A model generated the notes under the pieces. The model made no database searches, was not told the origin of the DNA, and was given only the letters and a program-made list of their open reading frames with translations. From Pseudomonadota bacterium (GTDB taxonomy: Bacteria > Pseudomonadota > Alphaproteobacteria > Sphingomonadales > Sphingomonadaceae): a stretch of DNA of 64,000 bases. The stretch spans positions 62,001 to 126,000 of the forward strand of contig JAEWBB010000011.1 in NCBI GenBank assembly GCA_023391375.1, in the 5' to 3' direction. A program made the translations under genes and the position numbers. Shown in pieces: positions 62,552 through 64,000 of the stretch (position 1 is its first letter; every line of letters begins with the position of its first letter).

Positions 62552-62791
62552 TTTCCATGTCCTCCATCTGAAGCGACTGGCGGACATCGGCACGAGGCCG
62601 AGGCCCGTCACCGGGCCCGATTTGGCACCCGGCGGCGGGGAAATAATTTCGATAATTTAGGTTTCAAGGGGGTTTGTTCAGGTCTCAAATCGAGTCCCAA
62701 GCGCGCTAAGGAGACCGTCCGCTTTCGGCCACTTTTGGTCGCTCGTCTTCCAATTTGTCGCTATGCTTGGAGGGAAAGAGAGTGACCGGCG

Positions 62792-62971
62792 ATGGCGAAG
62801 GGCGCGTTCAACGATCCAGCATGTAAAGACTTATCGGATCGGATAACCGTCGAGTTGAATGACGAAGAGTCCGCGTTCTTCTTGCAAGCGCTCGGCAATC
62901 CTCCCGCCCCGACAAAGGCATTGCGCGACCTAATGTCTCGGCCGTCTCCTTGGGACCCCGACAAGACCTAA
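62792..62971 (+). CDS. Orphan DUF1778/TacA-antitoxin C-terminal-like peptide
   Basis: A 59-residue open frame from an ATG with GGAGGG 17 bases upstream. The core ITVELNDEESAFFLQALGNP followed by PAPTKALRDLMSR and ending PSPWDPDKT follows the C-terminal toxin-neutralising region of DUF1778 antitoxins (pattern V.L..EE...F..AL.NPP.P...L). The N-terminal DNA-binding ribbon-helix-helix is missing and no GNAT toxin gene follows. It is thus a truncated remnant or a solitary short protein. Confidence 0.5.
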   Translation: MAKGAFNDPACKDLSDRITVELNDEESAFFLQALGNPPAPTKALRDLMSRPSPWDPDKT

Positions 62972-63103
62972 GCGTCTTGTTGTTCCTATCGGGCGCCGGA
63001 ACCAGACTGTTCGCTGTCAGCCATAGACGGACACATGGCCGTCGACGGCGAATGGCAAAATCAGCGAAAGCCATTCCGCGGCACCCAGGGACGCGTCCGA
63101 GAA

Positions 63104-63760
63104 TTAGCGCGCTCGGGAGCGCCGATAGCCCGCGGCACGCGCCTCGGCTTCGGTGCAGAACATCTGCTCGGCTCGTGTTCCTTCGTAGTAGGGCATGCCG
63201 GGAAGATGGTAGATCCAATCTCCCCGGCGCGACCGGTTTCCCTTGATCCTGCAGTCCGAATTGGGCGAGGCGCGCACGACAACACGGCCGCGCGCTTCTT
63301 CGTAGCGCTGTTGGGGCGGCGACGCCTCTGCATGTCGGACTTCTTCAGGCATGTCGAACGTGCCTGCCCAAATGCCGCGTCTGCTTACCCGCGCCGCTTC
63401 CTCGGCTGAAACATACTCCTGGCTGTACCGCCGAAAGGCGACTGCGTAGCCTGTCGCGACCATGAGTCGATTGAGATCGGTGTCGCCCGCACGGCATCGC
63501 GCGACTGTCCGCCCAAATCGATCCGTGCCTTGTCCGGAGCAGGCCACCGTGCGCCCGGCTACCAGTTCCGCCAGCCTGCGGCCGGCTTCCTGCCCGCAGT
63601 TCCATTTTCGACCATTGCGATCGCACATCTGCGAAAGCTCCGGAGCGTCGATACCGAACAGCCTGATGTCACCGCCCGCGATCACCATCGTATCTCCGTC
63701 TACGACGCGGGCTGTGCCGACAATTGGATCGGTGGCGAGCAGGAGGAGAGCCGTTAACAT
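63104..63760 (-). CDS. Secreted thermonuclease-like (SNase) protein
   Basis: A 218-residue nuclease. A hydrophobic start (MLTALLLLATDP) acts as a signal. The staphylococcal-nuclease fold follows: GTARVVDGDTMVIAGGDIRL, FGIDAPE (catalytic region), CGQEAGRRLAELVAGRTV and GTDRFGRTVARC, with MVATGYAVAFRRYSQEYV. The C-terminal part (about 155-218) has two Cys pairs (SDCRIKGN and MFCTEAEA) and an excalibur-like look. A TTG start at 63841 is possible but extends beyond the signal. Confidence 0.85.
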   Translation of the reverse strand: MLTALLLLATDPIVGTARVVDGDTMVIAGGDIRLFGIDAPELSQMCDRNGRKWNCGQEAGRRLAELVAGRTVACSGQGTDRFGRTVARCRAGDTDLNRLMVATGYAVAFRRYSQEYVSAEEAARVSRRGIWAGTFDMPEEVRHAEASPPQQRYEEARGRVVVRASPNSDCRIKGNRSRRGDWIYHLPGMPYYEGTRAEQMFCTEAEARAAGYRRSRAR

Positions 63761-63899
63761 CAGGCCATCGTTGTCATTTGCGGGCCTGACCGCAACTGGA
63801 AAAGGTCCGCTGGGGCAGACCCCCCTAGGTAAAATCAACAAGGTCCTAGAAACCGCAACGACGGTTTAAAGGGGACGGTCCGCGAGCGGTCAGTTACAG

Positions 63900-64000
63900 C
63901 TATTCTTGGTTTGGCTCCTGCGTGCCAGCGGGGATCCACCGAGAAAGCTCTATCAGGAAGTCGGGTAGACTGGGGATTTTGAGGGCTAGTTCTTTTGCTT
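63900..64000 (-). CDS. C-terminal end of an unknown gene (partial)
   Basis: The minus strand reads AKELALKIPSLPDFLIELSR then WIPAGTQEPNQE and a TAG at 63900-63902, which looks like the end of a coding frame entering from outside the window. Only about 33 codons are visible; identity cannot be told. Confidence 0.3.
   Translation of the reverse strand, partial: AKELALKIPSLPDFLIELSRWIPAGTQEPNQE

Noticed and set aside
62808..63218. Minus-strand open frame of 136 codons
   Set aside because: Arg-rich shadow of the nuclease and of the antitoxin-like peptide.
1..64000. CRISPR arrays, rRNA and tRNA genes
   Set aside because: No regularly spaced repeats, and no cloverleaf with a GGTTCRANTCC-type T-loop was noticed on either strand; a tRNA/CRISPR search tool was not available.

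Overview
The window reads as a chromosomal segment of a GC-rich alphaproteobacterium, most likely a sphingomonad. The strongest pointer is a circularly permuted, two-piece tmRNA gene encoding the tag ANDNEALAIAA. The gene set (SWIB protein, glycine-zipper protein, CHASE2 cyclase, isovaleryl-CoA dehydrogenase, DUF6894-like fragment) fits. All calls come from reading the sequence; no database search was run.

Layout. 1-18.5 kb is ordinary core DNA: a Mur ligase and LD-carboxypeptidase, SWIB protein, two NUDIX hydrolases, tmRNA, MscL, a LemA/TPM membrane-stress group, an adenylate cyclase, NadC, a nitronate monooxygenase-like protein, thiolase, a diheme cytochrome and isovaleryl-CoA dehydrogenase. 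18.5-22.4 kb is a four-gene overlapping operon (HAD-UbiA fusion, DprE1-like, DprE2-like, GtrA) that looks like a complete pathway for a polyprenyl-phosphate D-arabinose donor.

22.5-54.1 kb looks accessory. It is visibly less GC-rich and rich in signalling genes. It holds (a) a c-di-GMP GGDEF-EAL protein, FixJ-type regulator, membrane histidine kinase and two paralogous winged-helix proteins; (b) an exopolysaccharide-type cluster in which a receiver protein is translationally coupled to a YaiO-like barrel, a HEAT protein and a glycosyltransferase, facing a hybrid-kinase/receiver/Hpt phosphorelay; (c) a recombination module made of a small unknown gene, a HUH/MobA-like gene, a 34-bp loxP-like palindrome and a 1581-residue protein with two tyrosine-recombinase-like regions; (d) a second FixLJ-like pair next to the decayed remains of another response regulator; (e) a chaperone-usher fimbrial operon; and (f) a small single-domain tyrosine recombinase.

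54.2-61.7 kb is a complete histidine operon in enterobacterial order (regulator-G-D-CB-H-A-F-IE), with almost every junction overlapping, a HisC-HisB fusion, and a convergent separate HisN phosphatase. The last 2 kb holds a broken DUF6894-like gene, an Hsp20 chaperone, an orphan DUF1778-antitoxin-like peptide, a secreted thermonuclease and the end of an unknown gene. The most interesting candidates are the double tyrosine recombinase module, the arabinose-donor operon, the receiver-coupled polysaccharide cluster and the HisC-HisB fusion.
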